Below, in pieces: positions 27,454 through 36,006 of a stretch of DNA of 64,000 nt. Both the position numbers and the translations under genes were made by a program. The notes under the pieces are model-generated. The model worked only from the letters and a program-made list of their open reading frames with translations, was not told the origin of the DNA and did not search any database. Each line of letters opens with the position of its first letter. Within the stretch, counting starts at the first letter, position 1. The DNA is from Paludibacter sp. (GTDB taxonomy: Bacteria > Bacteroidota > Bacteroidia > Bacteroidales > Paludibacteraceae): NCBI GenBank assembly GCA_019163375.1, contig JAFLKK010000004.1, positions 248,001 to 312,000 of the forward strand, written 5' to 3'.

Positions 27454-28650
27454 ATGAAATACGAACTACTTCAACTCAAACAAGAACTCAAAGAAGAGTT
27501 GACGCACAATATCCTTCCTTTTTGGATGGATAAAATGGTGGATGATAAAAACGGAGGTTTCTACGGTCAGATGACAGGCAGAAATCAACTTGTACCTGAT
27601 GCTCCGAAGGGAGGTATCCTTAATGCAAGAATACTTTGGACTTTCTCCTCAGCTGCTTTGACTCTTAAGAATCCCCTTTATACCGAGTATGCCAAACGTG
27701 CCAAAGAGTATGTATTCGAACATTTCTTTGATGCCGAAAATGGAGGAACCTACTGGATGTTGAAGGCGGATGGAACGCCGACCGATACCAAAAAGCAAAT
27801 CTACAGTCAGGCGTTCTTTATTTACGCTTTGGTGGAATATTACCGTGTTACCAACGATAAAACTTGTTTGGATAAGGCCATTGAGCTTTTCAATCTTATC
27901 GAGAAACATAGTTTTGATGCGAAATTAAACGGCTATTTCGAAGCGTATAGCAAGGAATGGGTACTGTTGGAAGATTTGCGTTTGAGCGAAAAGGATGCCA
28001 ATGAGAAGAAAACGATGAATACGCATTTGCATATTCTGGAAGCCTACACCAATCTATACCGTGTGTGGGATAGTGTGCTGTTGGGAAAACAACTTCGAAA
28101 TCTGATAGAACTCTTTCTGGATAAAATCATCAATCCGCAGACACATCATCTCGATTTGTTTTTTGATGAAAACTGGAATTGTAAGTCGACTTTGTTTTCT
28201 TATGGTCACGATATTGAAGCCGCGTGGTTGATTGATGAGGCTGCGGTTGTACTTGGTGATGCCGAGCTATTGAAACGAGTGCGTAAGGTTATTGGTAAGG
28301 TTGCTGACGCAGCTGCTGAAGGTGTTCAACCAACTGGTGCTATCGTAAATGAAAAAAACTCGGCAACCGGACACGTTGATACCAATTGCGATTGGTGGCC
28401 TCAAGCCGAAGCCATGGTTGGTTTCTTCAATGCGTACGAATTATCGAAAGACGAGGCTTACGCCAGAAAAACACTTGCCGGCTGGGAGTTTGTAAAAACA
28501 AATATTGTGGATACCGAAAACGGAGAATGGCATTGGTCGGTTTCGTCAACCGGAAAGGTGGATAATAACAATGACAAAGCCGGGTTCTGGAAATGTCCGT
28601 ACCACAACGGTAGGATGTGTTTAGAACTATTCACCCGTATTCACGACTAG
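27454..28650 (+). CDS. Cellobiose/mannobiose 2-epimerase (AGE superfamily)
   Basis: This cytoplasmic enzyme of about 398 residues has an (alpha/alpha)6-barrel fold. It epimerises the reducing-end sugar of beta-1,4 disaccharides, turning mannobiose into mannosyl-glucose for the GH130 phosphorylase. Visible family features are FWMDKMVDDKNGGFYGQM near the N-terminus, GGTYWML, MNTHLHILEAYTNLYR, the catalytic-type His in SYGHDIEAAWLIDEA, and NCDWWPQAEAMVGF. Start choice: the ATG at 27454 (MKYELLQLKQE) is preferred over a TTG at 27430, which lies inside the repeat element. Its co-occurrence with GH130 and a GPH permease strongly supports mannobiose as substrate. Confidence 0.93.
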   Translation: MKYELLQLKQELKEELTHNILPFWMDKMVDDKNGGFYGQMTGRNQLVPDAPKGGILNARILWTFSSAALTLKNPLYTEYAKRAKEYVFEHFFDAENGGTYWMLKADGTPTDTKKQIYSQAFFIYALVEYYRVTNDKTCLDKAIELFNLIEKHSFDAKLNGYFEAYSKEWVLLEDLRLSEKDANEKKTMNTHLHILEAYTNLYRVWDSVLLGKQLRNLIELFLDKIINPQTHHLDLFFDENWNCKSTLFSYGHDIEAAWLIDEAAVVLGDAELLKRVRKVIGKVADAAAEGVQPTGAIVNEKNSATGHVDTNCDWWPQAEAMVGFFNAYELSKDEAYARKTLAGWEFVKTNIVDTENGEWHWSVSSTGKVDNNNDKAGFWKCPYHNGRMCLELFTRIHD

Positions 28651-28663
28651 TGCCCGGGTAGTC

Positions 28664-28678
28664 ACCGGAATTTCCGGT
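28664..28678. repeat. Perfect intergenic inverted repeat
   Basis: ACCGGAATTTCCGGT is a perfect 7-bp inverted repeat around a single base, in the 57-bp gap between the epimerase and the last GH5 gene. It resembles the repeat at 10872-10891. Confidence 0.5.
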
Positions 28679-28707
28679 ATAAAAAACCTATATAAATCTA
28701 ATACATT

Positions 28708-29703
28708 ATGGCAATTACAAAAAAGATCTGTATGATTTTTCTTGTCTTGGTGCAGGTAGCATTTGGCTACTCGCAAACTAAAACAAAGAAAAGCATAGTT
28801 CCCAAGAACTCACCGGTGGCCTTAAATGGTAAACTTCAAGTGGTGGGTACACAATTATCGAATGCTAAAGGCAATGCGCTCGTACTTCGGGGTGCAAGTC
28901 TTGGTTGGCATAACCTTTGGCCGCGTTTCTACAACGAGGGTGCAGTAAGCTGGCTTGCTTCCGACTGGAAATGCAATGTTATCCGCGCTTCGATGGGTGT
29001 GGGACTGGACGATAGCTATCTGGAAAACCCACAATATGCTCTTAAATGCATGACAGCAGTTATCGATGCCGCCATCAAAAACGGTATCTATGTGCTTATC
29101 GATTTCCATAGTCATAAACTGCATACTGCCGAAGCCAAGACATTCTTCACCGGTATGGCAACTAAGTACAAAAACAGCCCGAACGTCATTTACGAAATTT
29201 GGAACGAACCCGATTATTATTCGTGGAAAGTGGTGAAACAATATTCTGAGGAAGTTATTTCTACCATTCGTGCTATTGACCCTACTAATATAATTCTTGT
29301 CGGTTCTCCGCATTGGGATCAGGACATTGATTCGGTTGCAGGCGATCCTATTGTTGGACATAAAAATATTATGTATACCATGCACTTTTATGCCGGAACT
29401 CACAAGAAATGGTTGCGCGACCGTACAGATGCTGCAATAGCCAGAGGTATTCCCATCTTTGTTTCGGAATGTGCCGGTATGGATGCCACGGGCGATGGAC
29501 CTGTAGATGAAGCAGAATGGAAATTGTATCTTGATTGGATGGATGCAACCAAGCTGAGTTGGTGTGTTTGGTCGGTTTCTGATAAGAATGAAACCTGTTC
29601 CATGTTATTGCCCCGCGCCTCATCTACCGGAAAGTGGGATGATGGACTTTTGAAAAGCTGGGGTAAAATATCGCGCACTTCTATACGCGAGAGAAATAAA
29701 TAA
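28708..29703 (+). CDS. GH5 endo-beta-1,4-glucanase-like enzyme
   Basis: This exported protein of 331 residues has a signal peptide (cleavage near GYSQ) and one GH5 barrel resembling subfamily 2 cellulases. Motifs include RGASLGWHNLWPRFYN, VLIDFHSH, the acid/base Glu in IYEIWNEPDYYSW and the nucleophile in IFVSECAGMDATGDG. There is no CBM or lipobox. Its likely job is to cut beta-1,4-glucosyl bonds inside glucomannan and feed cellobiose to the GH94 enzyme. It is the last gene of the enzyme operon and is followed by a strong terminator. Confidence 0.9.
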   Translation: MAITKKICMIFLVLVQVAFGYSQTKTKKSIVPKNSPVALNGKLQVVGTQLSNAKGNALVLRGASLGWHNLWPRFYNEGAVSWLASDWKCNVIRASMGVGLDDSYLENPQYALKCMTAVIDAAIKNGIYVLIDFHSHKLHTAEAKTFFTGMATKYKNSPNVIYEIWNEPDYYSWKVVKQYSEEVISTIRAIDPTNIILVGSPHWDQDIDSVAGDPIVGHKNIMYTMHFYAGTHKKWLRDRTDAAIARGIPIFVSECAGMDATGDGPVDEAEWKLYLDWMDATKLSWCVWSVSDKNETCSMLLPRASSTGKWDDGLLKSWGKISRTSIRERNK

Positions 29704-29713
29704 GATATAGAGA

Positions 29714-29756
29714 AGCCATCAGGATATGCAAATATAGCTATTTTGATGGCTTTTTG
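29714..29756 (+). terminator. Terminator at the end of the mannan enzyme operon
   Basis: AGCCATCA (29714-29721) pairs with TGATGGCT (29744-29751), followed by TTTTT. It separates the enzyme operon from the first AraC gene. Confidence 0.85.
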
Positions 29757-29781
29757 CACCTTTTATAGTTAATACGTGATG

Positions 29782-29808
29782 TTTATTCAATGATAATTTG
29801 TACACTTG
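29782..29808 (+). promoter_or_regulatory. Promoter of first AraC-family gene
   Basis: TACACTTG (29801-29808) is one base from TAnnTTTG. It lies 19 bases after TTTATTCAAT (29782-29791). The second AraC gene has the same arrangement (TTTATTCAAT, 19 bases, TAATATTG), so the promoter was duplicated with the gene. Confidence 0.5.
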
Positions 29809-29832
29809 CAAGATGAAAAAATTATGATTACT

Positions 29833-30717
29833 ATGCAAACCTCAAACGTATTCAGAGAAGTTACACCGCTTTCGGAGGAAGACTGCTTTGTGATTATCAA
29901 TCGCGTAAAGTCCGAATTCTCTTATCCTGTGCACGTTCATCCTGAATATGAACTTAATTTTATAGAAAATGGCAAGGGTGCCCGCCGCATTGTGGGCGAC
30001 TCTATCGAAGAAATTGATGATCTGGAACTATGTCTCATAGGAAACGAAACGCTTGAGCATGCCTGGATGAATTATCATTGCGAGTCGAATGAGATTCATG
30101 AAATTACCATCCAATTCCACAAAGATTTGTTTTTGGGTAGCTTGTTGAATAAAAAGCAATTCAACTCGATAGCCGTAATGCTCGAAAATGCCAAAAAGGG
30201 TGTTTCTTTTTCGCGTGAAACGATTGAAAAGGTGAAAGAAAGGTTGGATTTTTTGAACAAGAATCACAGTGGGTTTTATTCGGTACTGGATTTGTTGACC
30301 ATTTTATACGAACTGTCGCTCGACCGGCATTCCCGCATTCTTTGTAGTAGTACTTTTAATAAGCAGGATGACTCCTCGGAAAGTCGTAGAATTCAGAAGG
30401 TCATCAACTTTTTGAACAATAATTATCAAAAGGAAATTCGCTTGATAGATGTAGCCAATCACGTCAATATGTCGGAAGTATCGTTTAGTAGGTTTATGAA
30501 AAGACGAACCGGCAAGAACTATATCGAGTATCTCAACGATCTCCGCTTGGGCATTGCCTCGCGCTATCTGGTCGATTCGAGCAAAACTATTTCCGAAATC
30601 AGTTACGACTGCGGATTTAATAATTTGTCTAATTTCAATCGCATTTTTAAAAAACGAAAAGGCTATACACCTAAAGAGTTTCGCGAAAATTACTCTAAAA
30701 TGCGAATCCTTATTTAA
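29833..30717 (+). CDS. AraC-family transcriptional regulator (copy 1)
   Basis: This cytoplasmic regulator of about 294 residues has an N-terminal cupin-like sensor region (about 1-150, with FSYPVHVHPEYELNFIENG) and two C-terminal AraC helix-turn-helix motifs (about 190-294, with VANHVNMSEVSFSRFMKRR and ISYDCGFNNLSNFNRIFKK). The start at 29833 (MQTSNVFREV) matches the neighbouring copy in length and distance from its promoter. ATG 29824 is also in frame. No membrane segment is present, so it probably senses a cytoplasmic sugar, unlike the membrane hybrid two-component sensors common in such loci. It is the best candidate, with its twin, to bind the direct repeats before susC and the esterase gene. 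Confidence 0.88.
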   Translation: MQTSNVFREVTPLSEEDCFVIINRVKSEFSYPVHVHPEYELNFIENGKGARRIVGDSIEEIDDLELCLIGNETLEHAWMNYHCESNEIHEITIQFHKDLFLGSLLNKKQFNSIAVMLENAKKGVSFSRETIEKVKERLDFLNKNHSGFYSVLDLLTILYELSLDRHSRILCSSTFNKQDDSSESRRIQKVINFLNNNYQKEIRLIDVANHVNMSEVSFSRFMKRRTGKNYIEYLNDLRLGIASRYLVDSSKTISEISYDCGFNNLSNFNRIFKKRKGYTPKEFRENYSKMRILI

Positions 30718-30741
30718 TCAAATCGGCAGAAGCAAGTACAC

Positions 30742-30779
30742 CCCACTATCGAATCTAATTTCTGTAGTGGGTTTCTTTT
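30742..30779 (+). terminator. Terminator after first AraC gene
   Basis: CCCACTA (30742-30748) pairs with TAGTGGG (30765-30771), followed by TTTCTTTT. Confidence 0.75.
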
Positions 30780-30870
30780 AGGGTATTATAGATAAATTTC
30801 AATTGTAGTTGTGATTCTTCGGAATATTCATTTTGAAGGTTATTTCAACGTTTTTTGCTAATAGTTTGTA

Positions 30871-30897
30871 TTTATTCAATCATTCTTTGTAATATTG
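30871..30897 (+). promoter_or_regulatory. Promoter of second AraC-family gene
   Basis: TAATATTG (30890-30897) lies 19 bases after TTTATTCAAT (30871-30880) and 31 bases before the ATG. This is the same layout as before the first copy, where the distance is 32. Confidence 0.5.
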
Positions 30898-30920
30898 CAA
30901 TAAATATTGACCCTAATCTT

Positions 30921-31805
30921 ATGCAAATATCAACTCTTTTTCGAGAAGTTACTCCTCTTTCGGACGAAGACTGTTTTGCCATTAATTGTCGAACCAAAGA
31001 TGAGTTTAATTACCCCATTCATTTTCATCCTGAATATGAAATAAATTTCATAGAAAACGCGAAGGGAGCCCAACGAGTAGTTGGCGATTCTGCAGAAGTC
31101 ATTGATGATCTGGAACTTTGTCTTATTGGTAATGAAAGTCTGGAGCATGTTTGGTTAAATAATAATTGTAAATTCAAAGAAATATTTGAGATCACCATTC
31201 ATTTTCACAAGGACTTATTCTTAGGGAGCTTCTTGAATAAAAATCAGTTCCAAAGTGTAGCAGATATGCTTGAAAAAGCAAAGAAAGGGATGGTTTTTTC
31301 CCGTGAAGCGATAGAAAATGTAAAGGAAAAGCTGAAATCATTATGCACAAAGCAAAGTGGTTTCTTTTCTGTTTTAGACCTGCTTGCTATTTTGTACGAG
31401 CTATCTATTGATCAAAATTCCCGCATTCTTTGCAATAATACTTTCAACAAAAAAGATGATTCGTCGGAAAGTGTCAGGGTTCAAAAGGTAATCAAGTACC
31501 TTCATGAAAATTACCAGAACGAGATTCGTTTGATAGATGTGGCTAATCATGTGAATATGACGGAGGTGTCGTTTAGCCGCTTTATGAAAAAACGTACCGG
31601 AAAAAATTATGTCGAATACCTCAACGACCTGCGACTGGGAGTTGCGTCGCGCTATCTGGTGGATTCGAGCAAAACCATTTCCGAAATCAGTTACGATTGC
31701 GGATTCAATAACTTATCCAATTTTAATCGGATCTTCAAAAAACGAAAAGGGTATACGCCCAAGGAGTTTCGCGATAATTATTCTAAAATGCGAATTCTGA
31801 TTTGA
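30921..31805 (+). CDS. AraC-family transcriptional regulator (copy 2)
   Basis: This is a tandem paralogue of the preceding gene with exactly the same length (about 294 residues). The DNA-binding half is almost identical, for example KTISEISYDCGFNNLSNF, and both end KMRILI. The cupin-like sensor half has diverged more (FNYPIHFHPEYEINFIENA). An earlier ATG at 30855 lies upstream of the promoter and was rejected. Keeping two copies with a shared DNA-binding face but different sensor halves suggests they read the same operators in response to different ligands, or form heterodimers. That is inference. Confidence 0.88.
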   Translation: MQISTLFREVTPLSDEDCFAINCRTKDEFNYPIHFHPEYEINFIENAKGAQRVVGDSAEVIDDLELCLIGNESLEHVWLNNNCKFKEIFEITIHFHKDLFLGSFLNKNQFQSVADMLEKAKKGMVFSREAIENVKEKLKSLCTKQSGFFSVLDLLAILYELSIDQNSRILCNNTFNKKDDSSESVRVQKVIKYLHENYQNEIRLIDVANHVNMTEVSFSRFMKKRTGKNYVEYLNDLRLGVASRYLVDSSKTISEISYDCGFNNLSNFNRIFKKRKGYTPKEFRDNYSKMRILI

Positions 31806-31828
31806 TCGGATACTATAATACTCACGCA

Positions 31829-31867
31829 CCCGCTATTGAACAATGCCTCGGTAGCGGGTTTGTTTTA
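31829..31867 (+). terminator. Terminator after second AraC gene
   Basis: CCCGCTA (31829-31835) pairs with TAGCGGG (31852-31858), followed by a T-rich tail. It closes the mannan locus. Confidence 0.75.
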
Positions 31868-31947
31868 TTCCTTTAATTCTCAACTTATTATTATCTCCGG
31901 TAATTTCATTGTCATACGCTTTTAATAGGTTCGAAACTTGTATGTCC

Positions 31948-31955
31948 TACTTTTG
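31948..31955 (+). promoter_or_regulatory. -7 promoter element of the HD-domain gene
   Basis: TACTTTTG matches TAnnTTTG and lies 98 bases before the ATG at 32046. No good -33 element is seen. Confidence 0.45.
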
Positions 31956-32045
31956 TTTGTAAATGTAATTTGCTGTTGAAACTATTTTCATAGAAACACT
32001 TTTGCAATTCCATTTGTGTTTGTTGTAGATTTAAAATATATAGTG

Positions 32046-32564
32046 ATGAATAGATTAGAACTGGTAAGAAATGAAATAGATGTGATTCTGTTGAATCAAA
32101 CGAATGTAGAGCAACGGCCTCTTGGCTATATTCATTTGTATGGAGTATCCCAAAACTGTGCAATTTTGGCATTGAAACGTGGGCTAAATGTAGAGTTGAG
32201 TGCTATTATAGGGATTCTTCATGACTTTCATACATACAAGTTTGGTTATGTAAAAGAGCATGCAGCATTAGGTGCTGCGGAAGTAGAGAATATACTCAGG
32301 GATTTGGAGGTGTTTAGCGAGAAAGAAATAGAAATTATAAAATCGGCAATAAGCAACCATAGCGATAAGGAAAACAAACATGATAAATACAGTGAACTGA
32401 TAAAAGATGCCGACGTGCTACAAAATTCAATTTACAGTTCGGTTTTCGAAATTAAGCACAAGAAGCGATTGAAAAAAGTGTTCAAAAATTTAGGAATAAA
32501 AGTAAAACTGAAAAACGGAATACTTGCAAAGAAAAATTTTGAATACCTGGCTAAAGAGAGTTGA
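32046..32564 (+). CDS. HD-domain phosphohydrolase-like protein
   Basis: This small cytoplasmic protein of 172 residues carries HD-superfamily metal ligands: His30, the His59-Asp60 pair in GILHDFHTYKFG, later His residues (EHAALG and NHSDKEN) and Asp123 in KDADVLQN. Proteins of this type are metal-dependent phosphohydrolases, and the exact substrate is unknown. The start at 32046 (MNRLELVRNEIDVI) is chosen over the ATG at 32016 because it begins the conserved helix. The gene stands alone, converging on the exopolyphosphatase gene across a shared terminator. A link to phosphate metabolism is possible but rests only on location. Confidence 0.75.
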   Translation: MNRLELVRNEIDVILLNQTNVEQRPLGYIHLYGVSQNCAILALKRGLNVELSAIIGILHDFHTYKFGYVKEHAALGAAEVENILRDLEVFSEKEIEIIKSAISNHSDKENKHDKYSELIKDADVLQNSIYSSVFEIKHKKRLKKVFKNLGIKVKLKNGILAKKNFEYLAKES

Positions 32565-32609
32565 ATTTTGTTATATAACGAGCTTAATTCATTGTAATAT
32601 AGTCGTTAA

Positions 32610-32646
32610 AAAAGCCGTCCAAAAATTTATCTTTGGGCGGCTTTTT
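32610..32646. terminator. Bidirectional terminator between HD gene and ppx
   Basis: AAAAGCCGTCC pairs with GGGCGGCTTTTT (one G-T pair), with A runs on the left and T runs on the right. It can therefore stop transcripts from both converging genes. Confidence 0.75.
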
Positions 32647-32648
32647 AA

Positions 32649-33614
32649 TTACTTCTCTATTATTACTTCTACCGTATCGTCAACCGGCGTATCCTCTGTA
32701 GCCATATCGTTGATTTTGTTCTTCTTTTTCGATCTCCATTTTGCATAAAGCAAGTGTACTATACCATCAATCAATCCAATTTTAGGCACGATAAAGCTTT
32801 TAGCACCAACGCTTTTAGCCACGTCAAGGTATATGTCGGCTGCGTGGGTAATCACATCTGCTCTGTCCGGTTTGAGTTTGTATATTTCAATCAACTCATC
32901 CACGCTGTGCTGTTTTAGAGTTTCGTTTAAAGTTTCGAGCACAGTAACCGACAATTTCCGATCTTTTCGAAGTTTGGCTAATGCATTTAATTTTATAATA
33001 TTACCTCCCGAACCAATGATGTCAGTTATAACATATTGTTCTTTCAGTTCGGCCAAATCGGTATGCATTTTGTCATACTCATCACTCTTTACTTTATTAT
33101 TAAGCAGCCGAACAGTTCCGATATTGTATGAATTGGATTCCATTAGTTCCCCGTTGGCTATTAAACTTATTTCGGTGCTACCACCACCAACATCTACAAA
33201 TATATAGTTTTGATTTTCATTCAGGTTATAATAGAAGTGACTTTCATATATGATTAAAGCCTCTTCGTGACCATCAATTACTTCAATTTTCAGATCAGTT
33301 TCGTTCTTGATTTCCTTTACAATTTCTTTGGCATTTTTAGCTTCACGCATGGCAGCAGTTGCACAAACCCTATAGTCGGTTACATCATATACTTTCAATA
33401 AGTGCTTAAATGCTTTCATTAATCTGACAAGCTGTTTTGCCTTCTTATCGTCTATTTTGCCCGACATAAAAGATTCTTGCCCTAAACGCAGTGGGACACG
33501 AATCATCAGTTCTTTACTGAAGGTCTCTGTTATATCTTCGGGTGATATACTCATGATTAAAAGGCGGACGGCATTTGATCCGATGTCTATTGCTGCAAAT
33601 TTAATACTGTTCAT
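32649..33614 (-). CDS. Exopolyphosphatase (Ppx/GppA family)
   Basis: This protein of 321 residues has the ASKHA fold of exopolyphosphatases and guanosine pentaphosphate phosphatases. The two phosphate-binding loops are clear: AAIDIGSNAVRLLIMSI at the N-terminus and YIFVDVGGGSTEISLI in the middle, plus DIIGSGGNIIKL further on. It is the short form without the C-terminal HD domain. It would shorten inorganic polyphosphate to phosphate and perhaps act on pppGpp. The gene lies directly downstream of ppk1 on the same strand, with a 37-bp gap, so synthesis and breakdown of polyphosphate are encoded together. Confidence 0.92.
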   Translation of the reverse strand: MNSIKFAAIDIGSNAVRLLIMSISPEDITETFSKELMIRVPLRLGQESFMSGKIDDKKAKQLVRLMKAFKHLLKVYDVTDYRVCATAAMREAKNAKEIVKEIKNETDLKIEVIDGHEEALIIYESHFYYNLNENQNYIFVDVGGGSTEISLIANGELMESNSYNIGTVRLLNNKVKSDEYDKMHTDLAELKEQYVITDIIGSGGNIIKLNALAKLRKDRKLSVTVLETLNETLKQHSVDELIEIYKLKPDRADVITHAADIYLDVAKSVGAKSFIVPKIGLIDGIVHLLYAKWRSKKKNKINDMATEDTPVDDTVEVIIEK

Positions 33615-33651
33615 AGTCTTTGTTTTTTGATGAATTTATGAGAATTATGAG

Positions 33652-35724
33652 TTAGTTGATCGATTTTTGTTGACTCCTTTTGTAGGATTTGTATAATTCC
33701 TGCTGAGAAATGAATGGTTTGTCGTCAGGAATGGATTGCAATACATTTTTTCCTGAGCCATCCACGATACGGGCTTTCAAATTATCTTTTAATCCGTATT
33801 CAATTACTTTTTTGAGCTGATGTTTTAAATCGGCATCGTAAACAGGAGCGTATACTTCAATTCTATTGTCCAGATTTCGCCCCATCCAGTCGGCTGAGCC
33901 AATGTAGTATTTTTCATCCCCACCATTGGCAAAAATCATGATGCGCGAATGTTCCAGGTAACGATCGATGATGCCGTAAGCTTGTATATTCTCGCTGAGT
34001 TTCGGAACTCCCGTTACCAAAGAACAATTACCACGAACCAGAAGTTTAATGGTAACACCTGCATTCGAAGCATCGTATAACTTCTCGATGATTTTTTCGT
34101 CAACAATATGATTTATCTTGCAGAAAATATAAGCAGGCAATCCTTTTTTTGCGTTTTCGATTTCTTTTTTTATGAGACTGAGAATTCTCTTTCGCATAAA
34201 GATGGGAGAAACAATCAGCTCGTTGAAAACCGGATTTAAATAGGGATGCTCGATGTAATCAAAAACAGTTTCTACCTCATCCACAATCGTTTTTTTTGCG
34301 GTCATTAGTGTAAAATCAGTATATACAGTGGCTGTACCTTCGTGAAAGTTACCGGTGCTAATGCAAGCTATATTGCCACTACGCGCGGTAATTAAGGTCA
34401 ACTTCGAATGTACTTTTAAACCATCCACACCAAAAATAACTTTGATGCCGGCAGCTTGCATTTTCTTTGCCCAGTTTATATTCGACGATTCGTCAAATCG
34501 GGCTAGAAGTTCAACCACGGCTGTTACTTTTTTCCCATTCATAGCAGCACATATAAGCGCTTTTATTACTTTGGAATTTTTTGCCAGACGGTAAATGCTT
34601 ATTTTTATTGCTTTTACTTCGGGGCTGATAGCTGCTTCGCGAAGTAATTGAATATAATTATCAAAGCTATGATAAGGATAATGTAAATATTGGTCTTTAG
34701 ACCGGATGAGTGAAATAATGCTTATCGCATTTTCGAATGAAGAAATAGGAATAGGTGGTTGAGGGGCGAACTTTAAATCAGGCCTGCCCACTTTGGGAAA
34801 CGACATAAAGTCTTTCAGGTTATGATACCTGGCTCCGCCAATATGTGCATCCTTTCTTTCTATCCGTAGTAGTTTCTCAATAAATTTCAATAAATCTTTC
34901 GGAATCTCCCGGTCGTAAACGAAACGAACCGGTTCACCACTCTTCCGGCTTTTAACGCCTTTAGAAACTTTTTCGAGTACCCCCTGGTAGGCCGAATTAT
35001 CGAATTCCATCTCCGCATCGCGCGTAAATTTTATATTATAGGCTTCGTAGCTGTCGTAATTGAGCGAGGCAAAAATTCGGGGCAAACAAAATCGAATTAC
35101 ATCGTCGAGAAACATGATACAGGTTTTATCGTCCTCTTTGGGCAGGATAAGAAAGCGCGTAAATTCGGAAGTAGGAATTTCAATAAGAGCAAATTCTTTT
35201 CTTTTTTTCTTTTTCTCACCATCCAGATCCGTGATTTTTACTGCCAGATAAATGCTTTTGTCATTTAGTTCCGGCTCGTCTTCCATGCGTGAAACTAAAA
35301 TAGGGAAAAGCGAATTCATCAATACCTCTTTGTAAAATGTATCAACAAATTCTATTTGTTCTGCATTCAAATTGTGCTCATTTCTGAAATGGATATTTTC
35401 TTTTTCTAGTTCGTCTATTAAAATATAAAATATGCTCTCAAATTCTTTCGAATACTTTTCGTTGAGTTTCAGGATGGTGTGAAGAATTGATTTTGAGTCA
35501 GACTTAGCTATGCGCACTCTTTCTTCAATCTCAATCATCCTGCGTAGGGTGGCTACTCTCACCTGAAAAAACTCATCGAGATTGTTGGAATATATGGCAA
35601 GAAATGTTAGCCTTTCCAGTAATGGAATGGATTCATTAGCAGCCTCATCTAATATTCTTTTGTTGAAATACATCCAACTAATGTCCCTATTGACAGTATT
35701 TTTTTCTTTGATTTTCTTTGTCAT
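33652..35724 (-). CDS. Polyphosphate kinase 1
   Basis: This protein of 690 residues has the normal PPK1 length. It makes polyphosphate from ATP, reversibly. Its N-terminal domain opens with RDISWMYFNKRILDEA. A head domain and two phospholipase-D-like catalytic domains follow. The autophosphorylated His is expected in GLKVHSKLTLITA, and a second His motif is seen in LEHSRIMIFANGGDEKYYI. RLAKNSKV and TGNFHEGTATVYTDFTL are also conserved. It is divergent from an LpxH-like phosphoesterase gene, sharing a 282-bp intergenic region with a -7 element and a possible phosphate-response box. Confidence 0.95.
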   Translation of the reverse strand: MTKKIKEKNTVNRDISWMYFNKRILDEAANESIPLLERLTFLAIYSNNLDEFFQVRVATLRRMIEIEERVRIAKSDSKSILHTILKLNEKYSKEFESIFYILIDELEKENIHFRNEHNLNAEQIEFVDTFYKEVLMNSLFPILVSRMEDEPELNDKSIYLAVKITDLDGEKKKKRKEFALIEIPTSEFTRFLILPKEDDKTCIMFLDDVIRFCLPRIFASLNYDSYEAYNIKFTRDAEMEFDNSAYQGVLEKVSKGVKSRKSGEPVRFVYDREIPKDLLKFIEKLLRIERKDAHIGGARYHNLKDFMSFPKVGRPDLKFAPQPPIPISSFENAISIISLIRSKDQYLHYPYHSFDNYIQLLREAAISPEVKAIKISIYRLAKNSKVIKALICAAMNGKKVTAVVELLARFDESSNINWAKKMQAAGIKVIFGVDGLKVHSKLTLITARSGNIACISTGNFHEGTATVYTDFTLMTAKKTIVDEVETVFDYIEHPYLNPVFNELIVSPIFMRKRILSLIKKEIENAKKGLPAYIFCKINHIVDEKIIEKLYDASNAGVTIKLLVRGNCSLVTGVPKLSENIQAYGIIDRYLEHSRIMIFANGGDEKYYIGSADWMGRNLDNRIEVYAPVYDADLKHQLKKVIEYGLKDNLKARIVDGSGKNVLQSIPDDKPFISQQELYKSYKRSQQKSIN

Positions 35725-35769
35725 GTTTGAAGCTTAGTGCTATGTTCTTTGTGTGTAGTGTATTAAGGA

Positions 35770-35777
35770 CAAATCTA
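35770..35777 (-). promoter_or_regulatory. -7 promoter element of ppk1
   Basis: On the minus strand this reads TAGATTTG, a match to TAnnTTTG, 46 bases before the ppk1 ATG. About 31 bases further upstream (35809-35826) is TTAACA/TGTAACA spaced by 11 bp, the spacing seen in PhoB-type boxes. Confidence 0.5.
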
Positions 35778-36006
35778 CGGATTCGGGGTTACGAAATAAT
35801 TTCAACCATGTTACATCTGTGTTAAGAATAACGCAAATTCATTTTAAAAAGTATAAGGCTGTTATCTGATACTATATTTAACGTTGAATATGCTATAAAG
35901 TTCTGTGGCTTTTGCATTTAAAATATTTTTTGTCATATTATTTTCACTCCGCTGTTCTATCCTTGCAATATTGTGGCTGTTACTTTGTATCAAAAATAAG
36001 TAGCAT

